DNA from: Sepiola atlantica
Taxonomy: Eukaryota; Mollusca; Cephalopoda; Sepiida; Sepiolidae
Reading direction: 5' to 3'
DNA: 64,000 nucleotides
Assembly (NCBI GenBank): GCA_963556195.1
Contig: OY744537.1
Coordinates: 24,107,441-24,171,440, forward strand
Notes under the pieces: model-generated
The model's database searches: none
What the model saw: the letters and a program-made list of their open reading frames with translations, nothing else
What the model was told of the DNA's origin: nothing
Made by a program: the position numbers and the translations under genes
Shown: piece by piece, positions 46,846-57,016 of the stretch
Numbering within the stretch: position 1 is the first letter of the stretch
Layout: the number at the start of each line of letters is the position of its first letter

Positions 46846-46897
<52 letters not shown>
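46706..46897 (+). repeat. tRNA-derived SINE with TA tail
   Basis: GATGGCGTAGGGGTTAGCAT is a good Pol III A box, and GTTGCGTTTCGATCCCGGC a B box 30-odd bases further on. A unique body with GAAACAGCGAAAC follows, and a TA run at 46850-46897 forms the 3' end. No target duplication was found because the tail is a simple repeat. Confidence 0.75.
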
Positions 46898-46900
<3 letters not shown>

Positions 46901-47339
46901 GATAAAATGCATGATATATCCTAAAATGAAGTGCTGTGAAGACAGGATGTTTGAAAAAGACAAAAGGAAAAACAAATAAAATACAGGAAAAAAATCATCA
47001 AAAACGAGAGACTTTACCGGTTTCGTTCAGATCAACGAACGTCTTCAGAAAAAAGTGAAGATTTCAAAATTTATTGAATAACGGCAAAACATAGGAAAAA
47101 AGAAGAATGCACAGCGGGATGTTTCTGGCACGTGTTTAACTATTTGAAAAAAGAAGAACGAATTGATGTAACGCGTGTGGCAAAAATGTTAAAATGCGGG
47201 GCAGTGAAAACAAATAGTTACTTTAAGTGTAGTCGGAGTTTGTAATGGAGTGGCGAGATGTATTGCATTGTTTCAGTGCGGTTTTTGCCAGATGTTTGCT
47301 TAAGGAATAAGATCCGAGTCTGAGGTTTACGTTAAATGG
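46898..47339. other. Unassigned interval
   Basis: It contains ACCGGTTTCGTTCAGATCAA and CGAACGTCTTCAG, a short imperfect inverted motif. It otherwise leads to the stop of the Penelope-like element. Confidence 0.45.
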
Positions 47340-47817
47340 TTATGAGAGAAGTATAACAACGCTTTCAATGCACTTGTGGCATGGGAGAGAGTATTCAGTA
47401 TTGAGGAGGGTGTAGTTTGTAAAGTCAAAATTGTGGTTAAAAGTGTTTCTGTGTATGACTAGTGCGTTAGTGGGATTGTTGTGTTTGAGGTCCTGTTTGT
47501 GTTCGTTAATGCGGGATTTTATATTTCTATCCGTTTCACCGATATAAAACATCGTACATGAGGCACATTTTATTTTGTAAATGTCGGCTAGGGAAGAAAT
47601 GTCCTTTTTGTAGTGTTAGTCTGTTTTTTTTGTTGTGAATATTAAAGGTTTTCTGTTTAGCGTTTTGGATGAAAAATTGAGGATTTTTAAAACTTTGTAA
47701 GTGTAGGTTTCTTCGTTGCGGTGGTAAGCAGGGCTGCAAATTCTAAGAGCTCTGAGGAACGAGCCTATGATCATTCCGGATTTTATTCTGTTGTTGTAGT
47801 CGGAGTAGAAATGTATC

Positions 47818-48025
47818 TGTTGTGAAGTTGTTCCACAGTAAATAATAAATAAAGGAAGTCAAGTCGAGGGCTGGTTTAACAAGTGTATTAACAAAGTAAG
47901 AAACTGACTAGCTCTTGGCTAGACAGTTACAAGACTGTGCTTTGTCTTCAGTGTCTCTGGTGACTCGCACTATTTATAGTGACAACCGGTGTAGTTTCCC
48001 CTGTGTAAGAACGGCCGGTGTAACA
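47818..48025 (-). mobile_element. Solo LTR, 208 bp, family A, copy 2
   Basis: It begins TGTTGTGAAG and ends GGTGTAACA with GTATC duplicated on both sides (47813-47817 and 48026-48030). Length is exactly that of 2246-2453. It interrupts the linker between RT and GIY-YIG of the Penelope-like element. On the minus strand it has ACTATAAATAG as a possible TATA box. Confidence 0.9.
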
Positions 48026-48388
48026 GTATCAGATCATTTTTATTCGTTGGTTTTCTATAGGCTGAGAAGTTTAGGCCGTTTGAGGTGTTGTGTAGAGTTG
48101 AGGATGTGATTATTTTCTATGTCGGGGAGATTAATGTGATGTGGGTAGATGAGAGTGTATCATCGACATATCTAAAGTAGTGGAAGTTTTGGGGTAGGAT
48201 GGATTCCAGGTAAACAAAGGCAGGACTATGCTGAGAGGGGAGCCCATGAGTAAACCAAATTTTTGTTTGTATAATTTGTCATTAAAAGTAAAATGGAATT
48301 GTTGTGTGATTAAATGGCATAATTTAATAATTTGGATGTTCGGGAGGGGGAGCATAATATTGGACAATGAGATGAATTTTGAGGAATC

Positions 48389-48843
48389 GGTGCTATTTTA
48401 CTTATAGGGCGATCAAGTTAATTGTGTTCATGTAAAAGCATTATTTTGTACTTACTCAGTCATATTTTATCTCTCACGCCCCGAAAAAGAATTTTAAAAT
48501 ATCAAGCAGAACTTTAATTAGAACGATTTTTCCATTTCGATGTTCAACCTGTATTTGTGCCCGAGCCGACATTTTGGGCTGTGAGCGGTCGGTAGAATAG
48601 ACAAGGGGACACTTATCTGCCCTTAGTTAGCTAACCGGCCACTAACCGGCCACTCCGAAAATCGCAAACTCGCCATTTCATATAACCCATATGGAAATGG
48701 AAAAATCGTTCTAATTAAAGTTCTGCTTGATATTTTAAAATTCTTTTTCGGGGCGTGAGAGATAAAATATGACTGAGTAAGTACAAAATAATGCTTTTAC
48801 ATGAACACAATTAACTTGATCGCCCTATAAGTAAAATAGCACC
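48389..48843. mobile_element. MITE with perfect 150-bp inverted arms
   Basis: The arms 48389-48538 and 48694-48843 are exact reverse complements by my reading. They start GGTGCTATTTTACTTATAGG. The 155-base centre includes GGCCACTAACCGGCCACTCC and is not coding. GAGGAATC (8 bp) is duplicated on both sides (48381-48388 and 48844-48851). An 8-bp duplication fits hAT or a few other superfamilies; the TIR start is not a standard hAT end, so the superfamily is open. It sits in the RT of the Penelope-like element. Confidence 0.92.
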
Positions 48844-49224
48844 GAGGAATCTAAGGCTATAGGTACGTTTGTGTAAGGAGATTTAATATCTAGACATAAG
48901 ATAGCAGCTGTGTCCCAAATTTATAATGATCGGTTAATTAGTTTAGGAGTGAATCCTGCACACACAAATATACAAACACTAGAAGAATACCTGTCCCAGG
49001 ACGAGTAGAATTGATTCCCCGAACAGAACAGGTTTGCATCACTTTTATGTCATATTACGAAGATTAAAATTAAGATATAATGATGCTAAACCTTATGTCT
49101 AGAATTCTTATTCTGATTTTGATCAAAATTCATTAGATGATATTGATTCTAGAAAATGTCTAAAATTTATGGCTTAAGCTTAAGGGTTCTTAAGAAGAAA
49201 TTGAAATTCAGGGAATCTTGCTTA

Positions 49225-49955
49225 ATTGATGTCGAATGACTATGGATCAAATCCAATGCAAATCTGAAATATTTGGGGATTTTAATGTCCACCACAGGGA
49301 TTGGTTGGATTTCTCGAGCTATGCAGACCCAGTTGGTAACAGCATGCATAGTTTCTCTATTGCACATTCTCTTTCACAGACAGTCACTTTCCTGACCCGC
49401 CTCCCAGATCGTGAGGATCAGCAAGTTTCATTTCTCGACATATTCTTGTGTGACAGATGCCCCTAGCCCACTCGGGAATGCTAATCACTTAGTAATAATA
49501 GTTGATATCACTATAAACTTTCGACCACAAACTCAAAACAATGAGATATTACCAATGTACTGATTTGGAATCCCTCAGAGATCTCATCAGAGATGCACCT
49601 TGGAGTAAAACTTTTTTCTCCCTGCTGAACAGTATGCTAAATAGGTAACTGAATAAGTCAAAGCAGGTATAGAAGCATTTGTTCCGATGCGGAAATTCCT
49701 TAATGGCTCACTTCAACCTGTGCAGCAGATATTGCGCATAGGCAGCAAGCATTCCATAGTTTCAACTGCTACAAATAGACAAAAATTTATAGCATCAAGA
49801 AACCACTGTAAGAGTGTAATAGCCACAGCTAAGAGTAGGTATACTTGTACTGTCTTTGGGATGCACATACGTTTCGTGGAAATGTGTGCAAACCTCAGAC
49901 AGTCAGATGAATTCGTTTTGACAATCAAAACTCTAAGGCATGGTTTATTTTAGTC
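49225..49955 (+). pseudogene. LINE endonuclease-to-linker relic (Jockey-like)
   Basis: IFGDFNVHHRDWLDFSSYAD is the GDFN block of an apurinic-type endonuclease, followed by PDREDQQVSFLDIFLCD (SxLD block) and SPLGNADHLVII (the final SDH-like block with NADH). Past stops come EEVTE-like, VKAGIEAFVPMRKF and KFIASRNHCKSVIATAKSRY, the segment before the RT. Frame changes and stops occur at about 49470-49690. It lies 3.5 kb downstream of the RT fragment of a similar LINE on the same strand, so the two are separate pieces. Confidence 0.8.
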
Positions 49956-51064
49956 ACAGGTTTATTGATCGTGAAAAAGGTAAAACTAAAAAGAGAACAA
50001 AAACATAGTTTCACAAGCACGCAAATACAAAAAAGACATAGCAGAGATGAGAAGTTTACTAAAACCTAAAAGAGAGTCATAAGTTTAATAATATTGCAGA
50101 ATAGGAGATATTTTAGGCGTAAAATATAATTATAGAGAGTGAAAAAAAAATTATATTAGGTAAGAACCGATTTATGAGTGAGAAGGATTATAGGCTCGCA
50201 CATGAGTAAAGGTAAACAAAGAACGCTAAAAATGAAAAATTATACAAAAATGACATGAGTAAGGCTTAATTCTATTCTTAGAGATAAGAAAGGCAATATT
50301 TCTTACCGGCAATGCTCAAAACGTCAGAATATCTAGAGAGATTGAAAACAGCGTCATGTGGTCGCAAAGTAAACAACAACAATACATAAAGGGACAGTCA
50401 TCGGAAGAAATCTCGCCAGTGACAAGCCTACAGAAATCCCCTAAGATGAAAGGGTCGGCTAAGGGAGATAAATGATAGGAGATGTATATTACATTAAACA
50501 GAACACTCCTTGCCTGGCGTCTTTGACGTCATAGATATTATAAAGGAGAACAATCTCAGTAACTAGTCTGAAGAGGTGCTTGGTGCTGTACTTTTGCTTT
50601 TGTGTTGTCGAAGATACAATAAAACGGCTGACCGTAATACGTTCTTTAGTGGATTCGGAGCAAATGGTTTATAGACGGCTATAGTCGTGATGGCTTTTGA
50701 AGTTGCAAATGCGTGCTTTTTTAGACGTGATTCTCTTTGTTCTTGCTTAACCTGATGTTTATTCGCAGGATTAATCTCTCGTTTCGGTGATTGTTTGGAC
50801 GGTGGCTTCCCTACACCAGCAGCAACTTTATAATACTGTTCGATCCTTTCGAGAATACAGCATACACTCCGGTCCTCTTCCGATGTCCGCCAAATGGATC
50901 GGATTTCGTTTGTTAAGTTTTTCGTTTTTATTAGGATTTCCAACTTCGCGTCGGCTTGTTACTTTTTGGTTGAAAAATGTTGAGTTAAAATGTCTAAGCT
51001 ATTTTAATTCTTTCTTTCTTCCTACTTTCCTTCTTTCTTTTCTTTTTCGAATTTTGAAATTTTT
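49956..51064. other. Unassigned interval with LTR-like signals
   Basis: A TGACGTCA motif (50525), TATTATAAAGG (50536) and CAATAAAACGG (50618) follow one another on the plus strand at spacings like an LTR promoter and polyadenylation site, but no TG...CA ends or duplication were found. A 126-codon minus-strand frame at 50563-50943 resembles nothing known to me. The segment 50882-51000 is the second copy of the dispersed repeat at 34386-34530. Confidence 0.45.
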
Positions 51065-51077
51065 TATTTTACTACTT

Positions 51078-51298
51078 TTTTTTTATAAAACAGAAACCAC
51101 CACTTTATCAAGGCCGAGGCCACCCATGGACAAGTGTTAATGTGATTTCTATTTATCCCCCCTCCAGGAGATTAGACACAAGTGGCATGTGGGTTTGATG
51201 GAAGCGTTTTCAGTGGAATGACTTGGATTTGAACCTGGCATACCCAGGTTCTCAGTCCGCGTCGATACCAACTAAGCCACTGTGCCATCCCCACTGCC
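51078..51298 (-). mobile_element. Intact tRNA-derived SINE, 221 bp
   Basis: On the minus strand: GGCACAGTGGCTTAGTTGGT (A box), CCAGGTTCAAATCC (B box), then CTCCTGGAGGGGGGATAAAT, GGTGGCCTCGGCCTTG and an A-rich tail. A 12-bp duplication, ATTTTACTACTT, flanks it exactly (51066-51077 and 51299-51310). This gives firm boundaries for one complete SINE. The 3' end differs from the GATGAAACG-tail family in this window. Confidence 0.9.
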
Positions 51299-51310
51299 AT
51301 TTTACTACTT

Positions 51311-51682
51311 CAATCTTGTTGTTGCAGTTGTCTTTGATAAAGCTGACCTGGCTGGTAGGTAGTTTTTTAAAGTTTTAAAGTATTTTAAAGTCACATTTTT
51401 TAAAGATGTCTCATGAGGTAAAGATGTATTAGATGTAATCTTTGAGACACTTGATTTAGCAGGTGAGGCCGAAGATGATGGTCAGCTTTCATGTTCCGAT
51501 AAGGGAAATGCAGGACCGTTAAGCCAAGTTCTCTGGAGATGAGATGCAGGTACAGAGCAGGTGCTGAGGTCAGCAGGATTCTGATCTGTGTGGGTACGTA
51601 TATCCACTGTTGAAGATGAGAGGATCAGCATGCAATTGCTAACGTATACATAGAAAGGTGCTGCACCACCCCCATGTTAAAA
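51311..51682. other. Unassigned interval
   Basis: No recognised feature. The last five bases, TAAAA, are one copy of the duplication of the next LTR. Confidence 0.5.
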
Positions 51683-51905
51683 TGTTATGGTGCCGTACCT
51701 ACCTACGGAGAACTAATGGACTCGTCCACCTTATAAATACGGGAAGCACGTGACACTTGTTCTCTTCTTCCCAGGCAAACAGGCAATGGCGGTTGAGAGC
51801 ACCATCTCCTTGTATCTCTTTCTTTGTATTATATAATATATACCTTTGTTCATTTAAACCATGTGTTCCTGTGTCATTCATTCGGCCTTACTCAGGTCCA
51901 CAACA
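51683..51905 (+). mobile_element. Solo LTR, 223 bp, family C
   Basis: It begins TGTTATGGTGCCGTACC and ends GGTCCACAACA. TAAAA is duplicated on both sides (51678-51682 and 51906-51910). The ends, TGTATTATATAATATATACC and CTGTGTCATTCATTCGGCC-like segments correspond to the LTRs of the Gypsy element at 55288-59044, but the body has diverged. It is a solo LTR of a sister subfamily. Confidence 0.88.
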
Positions 51906-52317
51906 TAAAACGACCTTGTGGTACATCTTACCTGTATTGTACGGGCGGAGGTGGTTGATAAATACCAACATGTCCGGTAATCTCGAAAGACTTTTTAAAT
52001 TTCATAAATTCAAACTGTCTCTGACCAAATCTCTCCTCCCTATAGCTCTTAGCCAGAAGAATTTTCATTTATCATCCCCAAACATCCTAAATACCATCTT
52101 AGCATGACATGGCTGCCAACTTGCCTTTTGAATATGGTCGAGCTCATTTTATGCAGTTTCATGTCTCATTTGGCTTGCACACTGCACAACACCATACAGA
52201 TGAAATATGATGATGACAAGGTAATGATACAATGTTTGCCAAAGCCCCAATGACCAACAACGTCTTCTCTTCGTCTAGTTGCCCCTCCCAAAGCTCGAGA
52301 GTCTCGTCTACCGTACT
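51906..52317. other. Unassigned interval
   Basis: No recognisable gene or repeat beyond the duplication of the preceding LTR. Confidence 0.45.
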
Positions 52318-52445
52318 GTTTTACCCATAGGAGAAGAAGATTTGGATTCATATCCTTCCCAATGGTAACAGGGAAAGTGATACAACAGCTTGACTGGTAT
52401 TCAAACATGGCCCGTTAGCAGCAATCCATGCGGGGAGGCAATCAC
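52318..52445 (-). repeat. SINE copy, GGAAGG 3' domain family
   Basis: On the minus strand: TGCCTCCCCGCATGGATTGC (head), CATGTTTGAATACC (B-box-like), ATCACTTTCCCTGTTACC and GGGAAGGATATGAATCC. The 3' portion matches 29780-29915 and 43870-43935. Head sequences differ, as in families with changed tRNA heads, so the call rests on the shared 3' domain. Confidence 0.55.
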
Positions 52446-52479
52446 TGATTATACAATCACTAATTTTCTACCAGAAAGT

Positions 52480-54311
52480 TCTGCACCTAGTGGAGTCAAC
52501 TCGTGACTTTCAGTATGACATCGCAAAAAAAAAAAAAACGCGACAAATGTTCAGCAACACTGGTTGCGGATATGACAATTTCATCCAAATAAACATCATC
52601 GATGTAAATCGAGGTCGCCTTCTTGATATTGTTGTCTTACGATAAGACTGTGTTCACAATGGACCTGATTATTTGCGGAGTCACATTCAGACCAAATCCT
52701 AAACTTGTTAAACAGTACCTTCTACCTTGGAAAACAACGGCCTTGTAGGGTCAAATTGATCTACCAATGCACACTTGAAGATAAGCAGACCAGAAATCTA
52801 GCAACACTACATTTGATCCTTGCAATCTCCATTCCCTCAGTTTGCTGACGCAAACATCAGCGTCTGCAGTATATGCATCGATATGGAGCTTTAGTTCCTA
52901 GTAGTGCATTACAGGGGGCACTTTTGATTTATTCTGCTGGACGACAGCTTTTGTTCGTCATAGGAAACAAGCCAGCCTTTCTTGATCCATCAGTGTACTT
53001 CTTCCTCAAATAGTTTCCTGGCTGTTGCTGGCATTGAATACTCAATGACACCGTTCTTCTCATTTCCACATCGTAGTTCATTCATTTCGTTGTTAATTAA
53101 ACTCTGCTCGAAAATCTGTATTTTTCAATGATAAGGGCTGGCACAGCCGCACAAACAGAAACTGGCTCATCAAGAAATTGGACCTCCCCTGACTTCAAAA
53201 TAAATACTCTGCCTAGAGCTTTTATCGCGTCTATCCCCATCAAGAGATCGAACCCAAGCGGGTCCCCCACCATTACCAGGACCTCAATTACAACTGCACG
53301 TTCACTCCCCAGTCAAAGGCTAATGGACCCAATTCAACATGTCTGCGTTCTCCCGCCAATAGTAACCACCTCGATGGTCTGCTTTTGCCATGTCCGGCAC
53401 ACTTTTTTGCTCACTATGGTGCAGGAGCACCCAGAATCAACTGGTAGAATCAACTCTTTCTCGTTCACAGCTACTCTTACAGTTGGCAGCGCCAAGTTCA
53501 CATCTTGTTTGGAGAAAAAGCCAATGCATAGCTGTAATCCCCTAAACCTTTTCTCGAACAATCCAGAGAAGTATGACTAAGTCCTTCACATCAGTAACGT
53601 GCACCACTTCTCCACAGTTAGGAGTCCCGATCTCTCCATCTGTCGTGTTGAAGGACAATCCCTAGCTAAGTGGTTAATTTCATCGCATTCGAAACATCTT
53701 ATTTTGGTGTTCTTCGTCTGACTTTCCTTGGTTTGCATTGGCCCCACGGCTGCCGTAATTAATAGGGGCCCAGGCCGGTCATCTTTCAATATAGCTCTCA
53801 CTCCAGAAGCTGAGAAATGCTCATTTCCTCCATTCGAGAAGAAGCTCGTAGGAGCTGTTGGACATGGTCGGGCAACCCATGGACAAAGGCTGCTTTGAGA
53901 CCTTGATCCATCATACCATCGTATGGTATGCATAGTTTCCGCAAGTCCACCAGATAAACATCTACGGTTTCACCCGGGTACATGCAGCGTGCCACAAACT
54001 GCGCATAGGAGTCCAGGACGAACGTGGTAAATAAAGCTTCCTTTATGGAGGCATATTCCCCTTTTTTCTTCACTCAATTGTTGGTACACCGCAAAGGCGC
54101 CATCTCTCAAACGCATAGAGATTATGTATTTTCTTTTCTTTACAGAGCACAGCCGACACACAAGCTCAGCCTTCTCAATGCATTCAATAATGGATTGACT
54201 GGGGTTCGAACCACTAAATTCTGGTCTAAGCTTCAGATCAATCTTATTTCTCATCATGATGCCGAGATAGCTTGTAAGAAAGCAACACACTAAACAAAAC
54301 GAAAAACCCAA
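52480..54311 (-). pseudogene. Gypsy gag-protease-RT relic
   Basis: On the minus strand from 54311: gag (LRPEFSGSNPSQSIIECIEK, FVARCMYPGETVDVYLVDLR, FVHGLPDHVQQLLR), then a zinc knuckle CFECDEINHLARDC at about 53690-53650. Protease LILPVDSGCSCTIVSK is at about 53465-53420. RT remnants follow: EYSMPATARKLFEEEVH-like (53045-53000), a degraded palm, and SIYIDDVYLDE (52612-52580, YIDD). Numerous frame changes and stops occur, and no LTRs are attached. It belongs to a different Gypsy lineage from 55.3-59.0 kb, judged by the protease and YIDDVY motifs. Confidence 0.78.
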
Positions 54312-55130
54312 AACAAGACGTCTAACCCTAACCCACTGTCGTTCCTGCCACCTTTCTTTTTATCAATTCACCTGGACGCTATGCAAATTTTATGATGTAC
54401 AGCACAGGCTATTTTTTGGCTCAGTCCATTACCCTTTGGTAATCTGTATTTTATATTTTTTAACTGTCTTAGGTCTGACGCACTGAATGTGTGCAATTTC
54501 TCTCTCTTTAATTTCTGCTGAATCGTTCCTCACACTTAAAATTCAGTTGCATTCCTCCGTTACTGTCAGTAATGTCAAGTTTGGATTTTGCTCCAGTTTC
54601 GTTAGAATCCTTGTCTGTATCTCGTAATCTCTGCTTGAAATTAACCCCTGTACAAAAATTAAGAAATTTGAAAGAGGAGACAAATCTTTGCATGTGTAAA
54701 AAAATCTTCATTGACTTTTTTTCTTCAAATTCATGCATTTCCAATGTGTACTAAAAAGAGAAGTTCTTTGGATGAAATACAATAAATTTACAGAAATTTA
54801 TTTAACTCAATGTCACTATATTTACCCACTCTCCCACCAAATGAAAGCATTCATCCAAAAATCGAATATTATAGAATGTAAAAAATAACAATAAAAAAGG
54901 GTGCAATGGGCTGAGAGAAAAAGATCATAGCGTTCCTCATTCAATCATTGTTAATGCCTATTCTTCCTGTTAATGCATAAATGCGAGTTCCGTCCATTAG
55001 TGATGTCGAAGAATGTGTGCCAGCTTACTATATGTTCGCTTGTAAAGACATAAATAGACTTTAATTCTCCTCTTTCTGCATCGCTGTTAAGTTGCCAGCA
55101 TGGAAAAAACGGTTAAGACTTTGTGATAAA
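54312..55130. other. Unassigned interval
   Basis: No recognisable coding homology. Short open frames only. Confidence 0.5.
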
Positions 55131-55139
55131 AGGTGATTC

Positions 55140-55244
55140 GTGTCAGGCGACCAGGAGAATAGTTATCCTCCACACAGACGATTTCTGAAAAAGGATGAAA
55201 TATAGATGTATGAGGATAATAATTTTAAAAATATTTATTATAAT

Positions 55245-55287
<43 letters not shown>
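55140..55287 (+). repeat. SINE tail variant and (TA)n run
   Basis: ACACAGACGATTTCTG, AAAGGATGAAATATAGATG and AATATTTATTATAATAAT match the layout of the SINE tails at 1-75 and 59.3 kb, with a TA run at 55250-55286. The Gypsy 5' LTR begins inside or at the end of this run. Confidence 0.6.
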
Positions 55288-55290
<3 letters not shown>

Positions 55291-55504
55291 TATGGTGCCG
55301 TACCTGTACGAAGAACAAATGGACTCATCCATCCATAATAAAATGCGAGAAGCATTTCAACTCACAGTCTTCTTCCACCCCAGTTCTATACTGGCAGTCC
55401 AGAATACCACTTGTATATATATTCTTTTTCTTCAATAATATATCCTTGTTCCTGTAACCCCGTGTTTCCGTGTCTTTATTTCGGCCCCTAACAGGATCAC
55501 AACA
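55288..55504 (+). repeat. 5' LTR, 217 bp
   Basis: It begins TATTATGGTGCCG (one change from the canonical TG start) and ends GGATCACAACA. It carries TTGTATATATATTC as a TATA-like motif. It contains a 17-base stretch around CTTCTTCCACCCCAG that the 3' LTR lacks. Confidence 0.88.
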
Positions 55505-56125
55505 AACTGGCGACAAGGCAATTCGACCTGACACGGGTCGCCAACTAACGGTCGACAAAGTACCCACACTTATACGGAAAACCACAACGAAACTATCGAC
55601 GAATTACAACAGAAAAAAAACAAAACAACAAAGGAATTTTGCCGGAACCTTCGAAAAAACGACTAAAAAAAACGACGTTGGATTTTAAACTTGATGAAAT
55701 CGAATACACATTGTCTAGTTCTGAAAACAAGTTATCGGTAAAAAAAACCCAAAAAAAACATGATAAACCAAATTGATTATTTTCTTAATTGAAAAAAAAG
55801 GGTCAGTTTTTTTTTCTCTCTCTCTCCCTACATTGTTATTCCGACTCTGTTAGAATATGTGACAAATAAGGGAATATATGATTTTATTTCCACCAAAAAG
55901 AATAAAATTGTGAAACAGTATTTTTTTTCTTTCTAAAACTAAAACGCGTAAAGCGTAGTAAAAAAAAGGGTTTCATAATCTTTTCACAACTAAGATGGCG
56001 TCTAGCAAGCGCTAATCTAAAGATAAGACCTTCTTACAAAGCCATACTAAAAAAGAAAATATTCATTTTCTAAAAAAAAAAAATATTTAAAAAAATAAAA
56101 TAAATATGGAAGACCTTAATCAATC
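55505..56125 (+). other. 5' leader of the Gypsy element
   Basis: It starts with the probable primer-binding site CTGGCGACAAGG next to the LTR, then A-rich untranslated sequence with several A and T homopolymers. No long frame. Confidence 0.65.
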
Positions 56126-57016
56126 ATGGCGGAATTAACAAGATTTCAAATCTCCCAACAACAGGCTGAGGAGAAATTTAAAAAGCTTTTACTCGAGCAA
56201 AATGAAAAACAACAGCAAACAGAAGAAAAGTTTCAAAAGCTTCTCCTCGAGCAAAATATAAAAATGTGTCAGCAAAAGAAAGAAAATGACGACAGATTGG
56301 AAACACTTATACAAACAATATCGTATAGAGACCAAAGGGATGAAAGTGACAACGCGTTTTCGCAGGATGCCGTGTTGAGCACCATTGATAATTTCACATA
56401 TTCAGAAGAAAATACGTTCACAGCATATTTTCGAAGATCTGAAGATTTATATAGAATTGACTGCGAAAGTTTGGCTGACTCAAAAAAGGTTCACCTGCTA
56501 CTTAGGAAACTAGGTACCACGGAACATACAAAATTCGTGGATTTCATTTTGCCTCAGGAAACTAGTGATTTAACTTTTATAGAAGTGGTAAAATTATTAA
56601 CGGAATTGTTCAGTTCCAAGACCACGTTATTTCACCTGGTAAAAAAAGATGAAGAAGATTACGCTACTTTTGCATCGATAGTAAACAAACATTGTGACGA
56701 CTTTAAACTAGCTAAATTGAGTGCCGATAATTTCAAGTGTTTAATTTTCGTACAAGGGTTAGTCTCAGGAAATGACATGGAGATAAGGCGTAGAGTCCTA
56801 AATAAATTAGAGAATGAACCAAGCCTTACACTGCAAAAGTTGGCCGAGGACTGTCAAAGATTTATCAATGTAAAACAGGACTCAAAATACATTGAATCAT
56901 CGGGCATTGCGCATATAAAAAAAGTACATCAAAAAACAAAAGTTCAACCTTGTAAAAAAATAAGTCAAAACAGAAAAAGTGATTTTTATGCAGCAAAGAC
57001 AAGTCAACCAGGTTAA
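56126..57016 (+). CDS. Gypsy gag, 296 codons
   Basis: The Met start (MAELTRFQISQQQ) precedes a coiled-coil-like region with a tandem duplication of EEKFKKLLLEQN (second copy EEKFQKLLLEQN). From about residue 85 the capsid-like part reads IDNFTYSEENTFTAYFRRSE, VHLLLRKLGTTEH, LTELFSSKTTLFHLV and FVQGLVSGNDMEIRRRVL, as in gag of mollusc Gypsy elements. It ends at TAA 57014-57016. The same frame continues into two zinc knuckles and pol, so gag and pol were once one frame or are separated by a stop. Gag packages element RNA in the cytoplasm in this class; here this is inferred from family. Confidence 0.85.
   Translation: MAELTRFQISQQQAEEKFKKLLLEQNEKQQQTEEKFQKLLLEQNIKMCQQKKENDDRLETLIQTISYRDQRDESDNAFSQDAVLSTIDNFTYSEENTFTAYFRRSEDLYRIDCESLADSKKVHLLLRKLGTTEHTKFVDFILPQETSDLTFIEVVKLLTELFSSKTTLFHLVKKDEEDYATFASIVNKHCDDFKLAKLSADNFKCLIFVQGLVSGNDMEIRRRVLNKLENEPSLTLQKLAEDCQRFINVKQDSKYIESSGIAHIKKVHQKTKVQPCKKISQNRKSDFYAAKTSQPG

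Larger units (their letters stand above)
47340..48955 (-). mobile_element. Penelope-like element, split twice
   Basis: On the minus strand the order is RT then GIY-YIG nuclease, as in Penelope-like elements. RT: LDIKSPYTNVPIALD (48915-48855), then after the MITE FISLSNIMLPLPN, FHFTFNDKLYKQKFGLLMG and SPLS. After the solo LTR, the linker has KPQFFIQNAKQK and NRLTLQKGHFF, and the nuclease reads FYIGETDRNIKSRINEHK (GIY-YIG motif with its Arg) and HRNTFNHNFDFTN, ending CHKCIESVVI before a stop at 47340. A central part of the RT with the YxDD motif is degraded. Stops and frame changes mark it as dead. Confidence 0.83.

Noticed and set aside
53128..53580. 150-codon plus-strand frame
   Set aside because: The minus strand encodes the Gypsy protease with the DSG site and the zinc knuckle next to it; the plus frame is its shadow.
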